NCBI GenBank assembly: GCA_903834675.1
Contig: CAILKC010000939.1
Coordinates: 1 to 9,064, forward strand
Length of the DNA: 9,064 bases
From: an uncultured Victivallales bacterium
GTDB taxonomy: Bacteria; Verrucomicrobiota; Lentisphaeria; Oligosphaerales; JAFGRS01
Direction of reading: 5' to 3'
The translations under genes and the position numbers were made by a program. The notes under the pieces are model-generated. The model searched no databases, was not told the origin of the DNA, and saw only the letters and a list, made by a program, of their open reading frames with translations. This document shows, piece after piece, positions 1-7,525 of the stretch. Positions within the stretch are counted from its first letter, which is position 1. Each line of letters begins with the position of its first letter.

Positions 1-144
1 TACGGCGGAGACCGCCGGCTCCAGGGGATTACGGCGGAGACCGCCGGCTCCAGGGGATTACGGCGGAGACCGCCGGCTCCAGGGGATTACGGCGGAGACC
101 GCCGGCTCCAGGGGGATACGGCGGAGACCGCCGGCTCCAGGGAT
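1..144. repeat. 29-bp tandem repeat, five copies, each with a hairpin
   Basis: Five head-to-tail copies begin at 1, 30, 59, 88 and 117. The first four are 29 bp and the last is 28 bp. Copies differ only in the G-run and adjacent bases near the unit end (CCAGGGGAT, CCAGGGGGA, CCAGGGAT). Each unit holds CGGCGG-AGA-CCGCCG, a 6-bp stem with a 3-nt loop, followed by GGCTCCAGGGG. There are no spacers between copies, so this is not a CRISPR array. The array starts at the first base of the window and probably continues to the left. Since 29 is not a multiple of 3 and no open frame with protein character crosses it, I read it as non-coding. Function is unknown. Confidence 0.95.
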
Positions 145-384
145 GGCGTTATCGTGCGCTGTGCGGCATGGACCCCGCGAGGGCGGCCCTGCGTGGCCGC
201 CGCGGCGCTCACACAGGAGCTCCCTCCAGGCGTCCGTCGTCCGCGGCCGCGGACGTGGACGGACTCAGAGCCGCGCGGCGGACCCGCCGACAGCGGCCTC
301 GGTCCCGACACTGACAGCGCTTTCCTGAAACAGCCCTACGCGACGTTCGACTATCCGCGATACTGTGCGACAGTGAGGGTACAG
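145..384. other. Gene-free, palindrome-rich leader upstream of the beta-helix gene
   Basis: I find no credible gene here; the open frames crossing it are low-complexity and rich in Arg, Pro and Ser, as expected from GC-rich non-coding DNA. Several strong dyads are visible. At 182-201 there is a GGCGGCC / GGCCGCC stem with a 6-nt loop. GGAGCTCC lies at 216-223. A long zero-spacer palindrome spans 232-264: GTCCGT-CGTCCGCGG meets CCGCGGACG-tgg-ACGGAC with only a 3-nt bulge. CGGCGG-AC-CCGCCG lies at 276-289. ACTGT-GCG-ACAGT at 362-374 is a small dyad that could be an operator or the base of a leader hairpin. I could not find a convincing -35/-10 pair, so the promoter of the downstream gene is unassigned. 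Confidence 0.6.
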
Positions 385-408
385 AGGACCGCAGAAAGGA
401 CCGCAGAA
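385..408 (+). promoter_or_regulatory. Tandemly duplicated ribosome-binding site
   Basis: The 12-mer AGGACCGCAGAA occurs twice in perfect tandem (385-396 and 397-408), ending 2 nt before the ATG at 411. The junction creates AGAAAGGA at 393-400, a good Shine-Dalgarno match about 10 nt upstream of the start. The first AGGA lies 12 bp further up, too far for standard initiation. This supports ATG 411 as the start codon. Confidence 0.6.
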
Positions 409-410
409 CC

Positions 411-3400
411 ATGGCTAACGCTACCGTCTTATCTCTCTGTCTCGTTCTGGCGTCGGGCGCGGGTTGGGCTGCCGGGCTCGAGCTCCATGTGGCTCCCGAC
501 GGCAGTGATGCGGGACCGGGCACGCTCGCGCAGCCCTTCCAGAGCCTCGCCCGAGCCCGGGATGCCGTTCGGGTAGGGAAGCAGGACGGCGGGGCGACGG
601 TCTGGCTCCACGGCGGAACCTACTACCTCCCCGAACCAGTGGTGTTTACGGCCGCGGACTCGGGGGCCGACGGAGCGCCGGTGGTCTACCGTGCGGTGGA
701 GGGCGAGGCGGTCTGGCTGAATGGCGGCTTGCCCTTGCCTCTGGCTGCCTTCACGCCCGTGACCGACGCGGCCGTGCTGGCGCGCCTCGATCCCGCCGCC
801 CGGCTGACCGTCCGACAGTTTACCCTCACCCAGGACCAGCGCGCCCGCCTCTCGCCTGGCTGGCCCGACAGCTGGTGGACCTACGACCGGCAGGTGACCG
901 CACTGACCGAGTTGTTCGCTGCCGACCGGCGCCTGCCCATGGCGCGCTGGCCCAACGAGGGCTACAGCACCTTCGGCGACATCGTCGTGCCCGGCGGCGG
1001 CGAAGGCCAGACGTCGACTTTCAGGTACGAAGGCGAGCGTCCCGAACGCTGGCGAACGGCGCTGGATTCGGGCCTCTGGCTCTACGGCTACTGGCGGCGG
1101 GGCTACCGGGCTGAGTTCATCAAGGTCAAGGCCATCAACCCAGAGACAAAGACCCTCGAACTGGCTACCCGAAACAGCCTCGGCGGCCTGGAAACTGGGG
1201 GCGCCAACCGCTACGGCGCCATGCCCGTACTCGAGGAACTCGACCGGCCTGGTGAGTGGTATCTCGACCGGGCGCGAGGGCTGCTCTTCCTTTGGCCTCC
1301 CGAGTCTCCACGGACAGCGCACGTCGTCCTCTCGGTCAACCCCACGGCCCTGCTGCAGTGCGTAGACGCCTCGCACCTGGAATTTCGGGGGCTCGGCCTT
1401 GAGTGCTCCGCCGCCTGCGGGATTCGCCTCGACAAGGGCAGCAACTGCCGGGTGGTGGGCTGCGAAGTCCGCAACGTAGGCACGCAGGGCATCGTGGTCA
1501 GTGGCGCTCGGCACCAGGTCCTCGGTTGCGACATCCACCACACCGGCGACAAGGCCATCGCCCTGGATTCGGGCGACCGCTATACCCTGACCCGCGGCGA
1601 GTCGGTCATCGACAACTGCCACCTGCATCACACCAATCAGGTCGTCCGCGCCGGCTCCCAGGCGGTGAGCCTGAACGGGGTCGGCAACCGCCTGTCCCAC
1701 AATCTTATCCATGATACCGGCTACATCGCCATCAGCTTCGCCGGGAACGACCACGTCATGGAGTACAACCGGCTGTTCCGCACCAATGTCGAAGCCACCG
1801 AGGGGGGCGTGTTCTACACCGGGCGCGACTGGACCAGCCGAGGCAGCGTCATTCGCTACAACTTCATCCACCAGGTCGAGGATAGCTTCGAGGGCTGCGG
1901 CAGTTCCACGCGCTTCGTGCATCTCGATGATTCCGCGCCGGAGATCGACATCTACGGCAATGTCTGCTACCGCATCGGGGGCGGGGTCTCGGTCTGCGGC
2001 GGCGCGGCCAATAGGGTCCACGACAATCTCTTCATCGAATGCAGTTGGGGTGTGGACATCGGCCCGCGCGGCAAGGACATGTTCCTCAGCGCTGACCAGG
2101 GCGGCTACAGGATCAACCCCGACGACCTGGCCAGCGGCGGCTGGAAAAGCCTGGCGACGTTGCTTGAGCGCTACCACTGGAACCAGCCACCCTACAGCAC
2201 CGCCTACCCGAAACTGCTGGAGATCTTCCGCCAGGAACCCATCGCGGCGCCCTGGTTCAACCAGGTCCGTCACAACCTGGCGGTGGACTGCGGCAGGGCC
2301 GTGCGGGAGACCGGCATGGAGCCCGGCTGGTCGATCATTGAAGAGAACTGGGACCTGCCTGATCCGGGCTTTGTGCAGCCGGACCGGACCCGTCTGGACT
2401 TCCGTCTCACGCCTGACGGCCCGGCAGCCAAACAGGGCTTCGCGGCGATCCCATTCGCGCAGATCGGGCTGTACGAGTCCCCCGATCGGCGCAGCTGGCC
2501 CGTGCCGCTGGACCTCCCGCCCACGGACTGGAAGCCGCGCTGGATGCGGCTGCAGGACGCGGCGGCAGCCTCGGCGGACCGACTGCCGCTGTTCCGGGCC
2601 AATCACACCGACGCCGCGATCACGGTAGACGGCGCCATCAACCCGATGGAGTGGACCCCGGGTGACGCCACCGGGAGCGCCCCCGAGAGGCACGACACGG
2701 CTGTGCTCGAGCGCACCGTCAGCGGTGACGCGGCGGCTCACCCGAGCCGTTGTCTGCTGCAGGTCGACGAGGCCCATCTCTATCTCGCCTTCGAGAACGA
2801 GGTGGACCCCGCCGTCGGTCCCACGGGCGGGCATGCCTGGGGCAAGGACGACGCGGTCGAAGTCGCCATCGCCGAGAAGGCGGAGGCGGTCGGGCCCGTG
2901 CTGGTGTTTCGGGGCTTTGCGGACGGTACCTGGGTGGTCAGCGACGAGTCGGGGGCACCGGCGCTGGTGCTCGCCAGGATCCGCGCGGGCGGTGTCGCCT
3001 ACGCTGCCAAGACCGTCAGTCAGGGCCTTTGGACGGCCGAGTGGCGCCTCCCCTTTGCGGCACTGGGCCTCGAACCAAAGGTACGCAACCCTCGCCTGCT
3101 CCTGAACTTGAGCACCCACAAAGCCGCGGACCGGCAGTGGGTTTGCTGGCAGCCCACCAAGGCCCACACCTTCGCTGTCGCGAGCGCCGGGCGGCTTTGG
3201 CTGGCGCCGTTTGGGAACGTCGCCTGGGGCGACAGCGAACCGCCATCGGGCCGCATCGACATCGACGCCCGCAGCACGGGCGTGACCATGAAGGCCAGCC
3301 GCGACTGCGAGGTGGGCACCTGGGCCAAACCCCTGGGCACCTACCTCACGGCCTCGACTGGTCTGCTCAAGAGCACCGCCTGGCAGGAGATGAGCTTCAC

Positions 3401-3737
3401 CTTCGTGCCGGAACAGGATGGCAGCGTGGACCTGCGCCTGATGGGGCGCGGCGTCAACCATCCCGGCACGGGCGCGTTCATCCCCGTCTGGGTGTACGTC
3501 GACGATGTCCGCGTCGAAGGCGCCACCCTGACCAACGGCGGCTTCGAGGCCGCGGGCGAGAAAGACCTCCCCGCCGCCTGGCGCCGCGAGCTGGACCCCG
3601 CCTGGCTCCACGATGCGAAGATAGCCGCGGAGGGGGAGGGGTTCGTGAAGACCTGGCACAACGGCCGTTTCACCCAGACCCTCACCGTGACCAAAGGCCG
3701 GCCGGTCACCGTGCGCGCCAAGGTCCGCGCCCCGTAG
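411..3737 (+). CDS. Secreted right-handed parallel beta-helix protein with CBM9-like domain (GH141-like, putative polysaccharide-active)
   Basis: This 1108-aa protein starts at ATG 411, behind an AAAGGA ribosome-binding site. Residues 1-21 form a signal peptide (LSLCLVLASGAGWAAG), so it is exported. Residues 24-55 carry LHVAPDGSDAGPGT...PFQSLARARDAVR, the typical opening of bacterial parallel beta-helix carbohydrate enzymes. The helix region extends to about residue 690, with regular coils rich in the pattern G-hydrophobic-x-Asn/Asp/Cys at about 325-545. The stretch RFVHLDDSAPEIDIYGN (501-517) contains a paired-Asp motif that is my best guess for the active centre. Residues about 730-935 look like a CBM9-type carbohydrate-binding fold (ITVDGAINPMEW, then HLYLAFENEVDP and a TAEWRLPFAALGL strand). 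Residues about 960-1108 form a second beta-sandwich (YVDDVRVEGATLTNGGFE). The family link to GH141-like beta-helix enzymes is from memory of family features; substrate is unknown. A carbohydrate lyase or a non-catalytic binding protein is possible. It converges with the GH101-like gene at 3986-7414. Confidence 0.85.
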   Translation: MANATVLSLCLVLASGAGWAAGLELHVAPDGSDAGPGTLAQPFQSLARARDAVRVGKQDGGATVWLHGGTYYLPEPVVFTAADSGADGAPVVYRAVEGEAVWLNGGLPLPLAAFTPVTDAAVLARLDPAARLTVRQFTLTQDQRARLSPGWPDSWWTYDRQVTALTELFAADRRLPMARWPNEGYSTFGDIVVPGGGEGQTSTFRYEGERPERWRTALDSGLWLYGYWRRGYRAEFIKVKAINPETKTLELATRNSLGGLETGGANRYGAMPVLEELDRPGEWYLDRARGLLFLWPPESPRTAHVVLSVNPTALLQCVDASHLEFRGLGLECSAACGIRLDKGSNCRVVGCEVRNVGTQGIVVSGARHQVLGCDIHHTGDKAIALDSGDRYTLTRGESVIDNCHLHHTNQVVRAGSQAVSLNGVGNRLSHNLIHDTGYIAISFAGNDHVMEYNRLFRTNVEATEGGVFYTGRDWTSRGSVIRYNFIHQVEDSFEGCGSSTRFVHLDDSAPEIDIYGNVCYRIGGGVSVCGGAANRVHDNLFIECSWGVDIGPRGKDMFLSADQGGYRINPDDLASGGWKSLATLLERYHWNQPPYSTAYPKLLEIFRQEPIAAPWFNQVRHNLAVDCGRAVRETGMEPGWSIIEENWDLPDPGFVQPDRTRLDFRLTPDGPAAKQGFAAIPFAQIGLYESPDRRSWPVPLDLPPTDWKPRWMRLQDAAAASADRLPLFRANHTDAAITVDGAINPMEWTPGDATGSAPERHDTAVLERTVSGDAAAHPSRCLLQVDEAHLYLAFENEVDPAVGPTGGHAWGKDDAVEVAIAEKAEAVGPVLVFRGFADGTWVVSDESGAPALVLARIRAGGVAYAAKTVSQGLWTAEWRLPFAALGLEPKVRNPRLLLNLSTHKAADRQWVCWQPTKAHTFAVASAGRLWLAPFGNVAWGDSEPPSGRIDIDARSTGVTMKASRDCEVGTWAKPLGTYLTASTGLLKSTAWQEMSFTFVPEQDGSVDLRLMGRGVNHPGTGAFIPVWVYVDDVRVEGATLTNGGFEAAGEKDLPAAWRRELDPAWLHDAKIAAEGEGFVKTWHNGRFTQTLTVTKGRPVTVRAKVRAP

Positions 3738-3754
3738 TTGTAGATGGAGGCGAG

Positions 3755-3903
3755 TTAGCCGGGATTGTTCACGAGTGCAGGGGGTAGGGTTTGTAGTCCC
3801 GCGTTCACGCGGTCCTGAGGTCGCTCCGCAACTCTTTCCGCCTGAAGGCGGTACTACGAACGCCTGGGCACCCGTGCGGGCGTTCATGAATAACCCAGGT
3901 TAG
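3755..3903. repeat. Imperfect inverted-repeat (MITE/REP-like) element between convergent genes
   Basis: The 248-bp gap between the two convergent stop codons is largely filled by this element. The outer arms match as inverted copies: ttagccgggattgttcacga at 3755-3774 against the reverse complement of the sequence at 3884-3903 (ctaacctgggttattcatga). Two inner arms also mirror each other: GTTTGTAGTC plus a hairpin on the left, and the reverse complement GTTCGTAGTA plus a hairpin on the right. The hairpins are CCGCG-TTCA-CGCGG (3799-3812) and CCGCC-TGAA-GGCGG (3838-3851). No transposase is present, so it would be a non-autonomous or structural repeat. The hairpins could also act as a bidirectional terminator, but neither is followed by a T-run. 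Similar GTAGTACCGCCTTCAGGCGG sequences are, to my memory, dispersed in genomes of this bacterial group. Confidence 0.75.
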
Positions 3904-3985
3904 CGGAGTGCGCGAAACCGGCTGAAGCCTCTACTACCGACCCGGGCCTGGGGTCATGCGGGCAACGGCAGGCCGGACACTCGCC

Positions 3986-6900
3986 TCACCAGGTCAGCAC
4001 ATAGCGCCCCGCGCCAGGCCTGCCGACGGAGAACTTCACCCGCCCGTCCACCATCTCGACGGGTACGGCGCCCATGGGTGCGGCGGTGCCGGCAGCGCCA
4101 GCCTCAACCCGGACCTTGGCCGGATCGATCGTCACCCCCAGCAGCAGGCGGCGGAGGTCCAAGGCGACCCCAAAAGCGCGGTCACGCGGATAGGGGAAGA
4201 GCGTGAGTCGATCCGCCTCCCGGTTCACTTTGACGGCGCCGTCGGTGGCGATGCTGCCAAAGTCCACCCAGGTTCCCGGCGGATTGAGCCGCACGGTGAA
4301 GTCGGCCTGGCCGGCGTTCAGCCGCGCGGCGACCTCGTCCAGGCTGCCCAGCCGCACCCCGGTAATGCGCCCGTCAGCCCGCTCGAGCCGCAGCCGGGCG
4401 AGGTAGATGCAGCCGTCTCGCTCCAGGCCTTTCAAGGACAGTCGTCCCCCCTTGTGGAGACCGATGACCAGGTCGTATTCGTCGTGCGGTGAAGCCTCGG
4501 GAATCTCAACCTCGTAGGGGCCGTCGATGATCACCTCACCCGGGCGCCAGGTTGTGGTTGGCCGGGGAAGTTCGTGATCCTGCTGGAAGACGATGCCACG
4601 GTTGCGCGTGTCTGCCTCGTTACGGAAATGCACGAAGCAGCGGTAATCCGTCCCGACCTCCTGGTTGACCCGCCATTCGTAGGTCACCCGGAGGCGCCGA
4701 TCACCAAGATAGGTAAGCTCACGCAGGCGGGGCTCGATGTCCACCGCGGCCTTGAGGTACGGCATCTCGACGTGAGTGCGGGCATCCGCAAAGACAAACT
4801 CCGGGCATTCGGCGAAGTCCGCAATCCGTCCCTCGCGCAGGCTGGTATGGACCTCGGTGCCGGGGCCCAGCGCCAGGAATCCCCAGGTCGGCAGCAGGCG
4901 CCCCTCCACGGTCCACGGCGTCGGCCCCCAGTTCACCCACAGCCGCAGTCCCGAATCGTAGATGAGGCGCTGCCTGAGCGTATCGCCCAGCACCAGGGCG
5001 AGGCTACCGGGTACCAGCCGACCCCCGACCTCGTAGCGAATGTCGGTCACGCGGGCATTGCCATAGAGACGCTGGACCGGATGCACCAGGTGATGCTCGC
5101 GCGCCACCCATTGCACGTTATCCACCTGGGCGGCGCCGACGAAGCCGGCGTGACCGTAGGCCAGCTCCTGGGCACGGTACTTGTCGATCTGTTCCATAGT
5201 CCCGACATCGTGGCCGAAACGATGCTTGTAGCCACCTCGGAACCAGCGCTCGTAGTACCCCATCCCGTGATTGACCATCTGCGGGTGGAGCCGCAGCAGG
5301 TCGAAATCGAGAAACGGCGCGTGATCTTCGCCACCGCCGACCTGGGCCTCGACACCATCACACAACCCGGCCCAGTAGAAGTGGTTGTGACCTTCGCCGA
5401 AGAGCGGTCCGCCATGTGTGTCCCGCATGAACTGGAACAACTCACGGTCGGCGCGCACCTTCGCCAGCAGCATGGCCGCCAGGGGCTGCCCGGCCTCATG
5501 GTCAAGCTGGTGCCAGGGCGGCACGCAGGTATGGACGTCGAGGTAGGCGGCCGTGGTGCCGTAGCGCCGATGGATCTCAGGGGCATTCTGTCGCGCATAG
5601 TCGAGGGCGCGGGTACACTTCAAGCCGAAACTCTGGACCTTGGTGCCGGTATTGAACCAGGCCAGCGACGGCGTCCCGTCGGCGCGCAACACCCGCGCCG
5701 TAGCGTCGTAGGAGGGCGCATCGGGGTAGAGGTCGATGTAGTTCTCGTGCACCGACCAGACATAGCCACACTCGTTGGCGGCGAGGCCAAACAGCCGCAT
5801 GCCCTCGTCGCCCCCCAGGCCGGGGTTGGCCGGGATATGGTCGGGAAGCTTGACGTCGTAGCCGAAACGCTGCCAGGCATGGTTGATGATGGCCAGGTGG
5901 TCAATCCCGTGGTCCTTCAGATTGCGCAGGTTCGCCGCACTGCCCTGAAAGCTGCCCTCATGTTGGCCCCAGATGTCAAGCATGATGCGTGGGCCCAGGA
6001 GCTCCTTGTACGGCGACGCCGGGAAAGGGACCCCGGGCAACACCTCGCACACCTGTGGCGAGACCGCGATGTAGCCGAACTCGCGCAAGGGGTTGCGGAC
6101 GCCATCGGTACGCGCTTCGTAGTACGAGTCGCCCTGCGGACAGCGCGAGGCATTCGACTGTGTCCAGTCGAGGTAGCGGCAGACGAACAGGTTCTCCGAG
6201 GGCAGATACTGGATCGTGCCGGGGGCCCAGTCGGCCGGCAGATACGGCACCGAGAGCACTCGCCGCAGTGGCACCGGCCCGAGACCCCCAAGGGAGAAGC
6301 GCCCGATCACCGTCGCTTCACTCGCGACCGACACCGTCAGCGCTTTGCCGACGAGGCCAAAGACCCAGCGGACGCGGCACGCAGTGCCCTGCACCTCGTA
6401 CTGCCACTCCGCTGCCACCGCCGACTCCCCCTCACGAGCCACCGAGACCAGCGTGCCACCCCGCGCCGCCACCGAGACGTCTTTGTCCCCATCTTTGACC
6501 ACCAGCCACAGCCCGCCACCAAGAGCCGCCTGGAACGGCCGCCCGCTGTCGACGCACACCGTCAGGTCGTCAAGCGTCCCGCTCGCGGGTCGATAGGCAT
6601 ACTCGACGCTGGCATCCGCCGCGGTAGCGTTCAGGAACCAGGCGCCATCGGCCTCACGGACGCGCCCTACGGTCGGCAGCAGACTGGGCGGCACAATGCC
6701 GAGGGCGGGATCGTTGGCCACGGCCGTCAGCGCCACCCCGTCCGCCGCCCGGTAAGCCTTCAGGGCCAGCAGTTGATCGACCTGCGCGCCGCGGTCAGCC
6801 CCGACCGCGCCCACCTGCAACACGGCATCGCCGAAGTACGAGAAGTCGAAGGAGGGGTTCTGAGCCGGCCCGGGCTCGGCCTGCAAGCGCAACCCGATGG

Positions 6901-7414
6901 TCTGGCCGGCAAAGCGAGATAGATCAAAGGAGAACGGCTTCCACTCGCCCTTGGCGTAGTGCTCGGCTAGAAGCACCTCTTCCTTGCCGCCGATGAGCAG
7001 CGAACAGCCGAAGGTGACCCCATCGCTCTTGCCCGGCGCCGCGACATCGGGGCGCAGGGCAATGCGGAAGGCAAGCTGGATGGGCGTAGCCTGGGGGAAG
7101 CGCAGCCAGTAATCCACCCAGACCTTGCCCGCGGGCACGCGCCAGGGAGTGTGCAGCAGGATCGCCGAGGTCCCCAGCACCCGTTCGCCAGGCTGATAGG
7201 AAACCCCGCTGACCGCCTCAAAATGCCCGATCCAGGCCGACGGCATATCGACCGTCGCCCCGCCGTAGGAGGCGTAGGACACCCGCTGCAGCCCCATGTC
7301 CTCCAGCCGAGTCGTCCCCAGCGGCAACGTGACCGCGGGGTCCTGGGCCAGCAGTGCCACCGCCCAAACCAGGCTGGGAACAACCAAGAGACTAGGCCGT
7401 GCATGCATTATCAT
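3986..7414 (-). CDS. Large secreted glycoside-hydrolase-like protein with DUF5696/GH101-type barrel
   Basis: I place the start at ATG 7414, giving 1142 aa. It opens with a clean signal peptide (MIMHARPSLLVVPSLVWAVALLA, cleavage near residue 23), and GAGGGGG precedes it. The frame stays open 32 codons further, but that extension would bury the signal peptide. Residues about 30-205 resemble a galactose-binding-like beta-sandwich and about 210-460 another beta-rich domain. Residues about 470-800 look like a TIM barrel of the DUF5696/GH101 type: LKDHGIDHLAIINHAWQRFGYD (498-520), PDHIPANPGLGGDEGMRLF (524-542), VHENYIDLYPDAPSYD (555-570), AAYLDVHTCVPP (622-633) and GGPLFGEGHNH (668-678). By family analogy Asp626 (YLDV) is the likely nucleophile and Glu674 (FGEG) the acid/base; both are inferences. 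The remaining ~340 residues form beta-sandwich domains. GH101 enzymes are endo-alpha-N-acetylgalactosaminidases, but this match is too distant to assign that substrate. The gene lies 111 bp downstream of an orphan small gene on the same strand and converges with the beta-helix gene. Confidence 0.82.
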   Translation of the reverse strand: MIMHARPSLLVVPSLVWAVALLAQDPAVTLPLGTTRLEDMGLQRVSYASYGGATVDMPSAWIGHFEAVSGVSYQPGERVLGTSAILLHTPWRVPAGKVWVDYWLRFPQATPIQLAFRIALRPDVAAPGKSDGVTFGCSLLIGGKEEVLLAEHYAKGEWKPFSFDLSRFAGQTIGLRLQAEPGPAQNPSFDFSYFGDAVLQVGAVGADRGAQVDQLLALKAYRAADGVALTAVANDPALGIVPPSLLPTVGRVREADGAWFLNATAADASVEYAYRPASGTLDDLTVCVDSGRPFQAALGGGLWLVVKDGDKDVSVAARGGTLVSVAREGESAVAAEWQYEVQGTACRVRWVFGLVGKALTVSVASEATVIGRFSLGGLGPVPLRRVLSVPYLPADWAPGTIQYLPSENLFVCRYLDWTQSNASRCPQGDSYYEARTDGVRNPLREFGYIAVSPQVCEVLPGVPFPASPYKELLGPRIMLDIWGQHEGSFQGSAANLRNLKDHGIDHLAIINHAWQRFGYDVKLPDHIPANPGLGGDEGMRLFGLAANECGYVWSVHENYIDLYPDAPSYDATARVLRADGTPSLAWFNTGTKVQSFGLKCTRALDYARQNAPEIHRRYGTTAAYLDVHTCVPPWHQLDHEAGQPLAAMLLAKVRADRELFQFMRDTHGGPLFGEGHNHFYWAGLCDGVEAQVGGGEDHAPFLDFDLLRLHPQMVNHGMGYYERWFRGGYKHRFGHDVGTMEQIDKYRAQELAYGHAGFVGAAQVDNVQWVAREHHLVHPVQRLYGNARVTDIRYEVGGRLVPGSLALVLGDTLRQRLIYDSGLRLWVNWGPTPWTVEGRLLPTWGFLALGPGTEVHTSLREGRIADFAECPEFVFADARTHVEMPYLKAAVDIEPRLRELTYLGDRRLRVTYEWRVNQEVGTDYRCFVHFRNEADTRNRGIVFQQDHELPRPTTTWRPGEVIIDGPYEVEIPEASPHDEYDLVIGLHKGGRLSLKGLERDGCIYLARLRLERADGRITGVRLGSLDEVAARLNAGQADFTVRLNPPGTWVDFGSIATDGAVKVNREADRLTLFPYPRDRAFGVALDLRRLLLGVTIDPAKVRVEAGAAGTAAPMGAVPVEMVDGRVKFSVGRPGAGRYVLTW

Positions 7415-7488
7415 GGTATGGGGTTCCCCCTCAACGGATTGCCTTGGATTGACCAGGATGTGCATACGCCAGGCGTGCAACCCTTGCG

Positions 7489-7504
7489 CCGCCATTCCTG
7501 GCGG
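7489..7504 (-). terminator. GC-rich hairpin between the 107-aa gene and the glycosidase gene
   Basis: On the minus strand CCGCCA-GGAA-TGGCGG forms a perfect 6-bp stem with a 4-nt loop, 21 nt past the stop codon of the 107-aa gene. There is no following T-run, so it is at best a weak or factor-dependent terminator; an mRNA-stabilising hairpin is equally possible. A second imperfect dyad lies just beyond it at 7461-7479 (CGCC-A-GGCG flanked by TGCA on both sides), ahead of the glycosidase gene, and may be regulatory. I see no clear promoter in the 7415-7525 gap. Confidence 0.3.
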
Positions 7505-7525
7505 AACCAAAGCACAGGTCGATTT

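Noticed and set aside
1..144. CRISPR array
   Set aside because: The 29-bp units abut each other with no spacers, and no cas gene is visible.
87..576. Short open frames on both strands upstream of the beta-helix gene
   Set aside because: They have biased Arg/Pro/Ser composition, conflict with each other, cross the tandem repeat or palindromes, and lack start signals.
3799..3851. Standard intrinsic terminators for the two convergent genes
   Set aside because: The two hairpins have short 5-bp stems and no T-run follows either, so I record them as parts of the repeat rather than as terminators.
429..3887. 1152-aa open frame on the minus strand opposite the beta-helix gene
   Set aside because: It is a shadow frame of a GC-rich gene: the translation is low-complexity with no domain pattern, and its N-terminus simply translates the inverted-repeat element. 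The plus-strand gene has a signal peptide, a ribosome-binding site and recognisable domains.
4574..6922. 782-aa open frame on the plus strand opposite the glycosidase gene
   Set aside because: It is antisense to the clear secreted glycosidase-like protein, rich in His, Arg and Gln without domain signatures, and has no convincing ribosome-binding site.
7415..7510. 32-codon N-terminal extension of the glycosidase gene
   Set aside because: It would place a signal peptide internally, and the better-supported start is ATG 7414 directly before the signal sequence.
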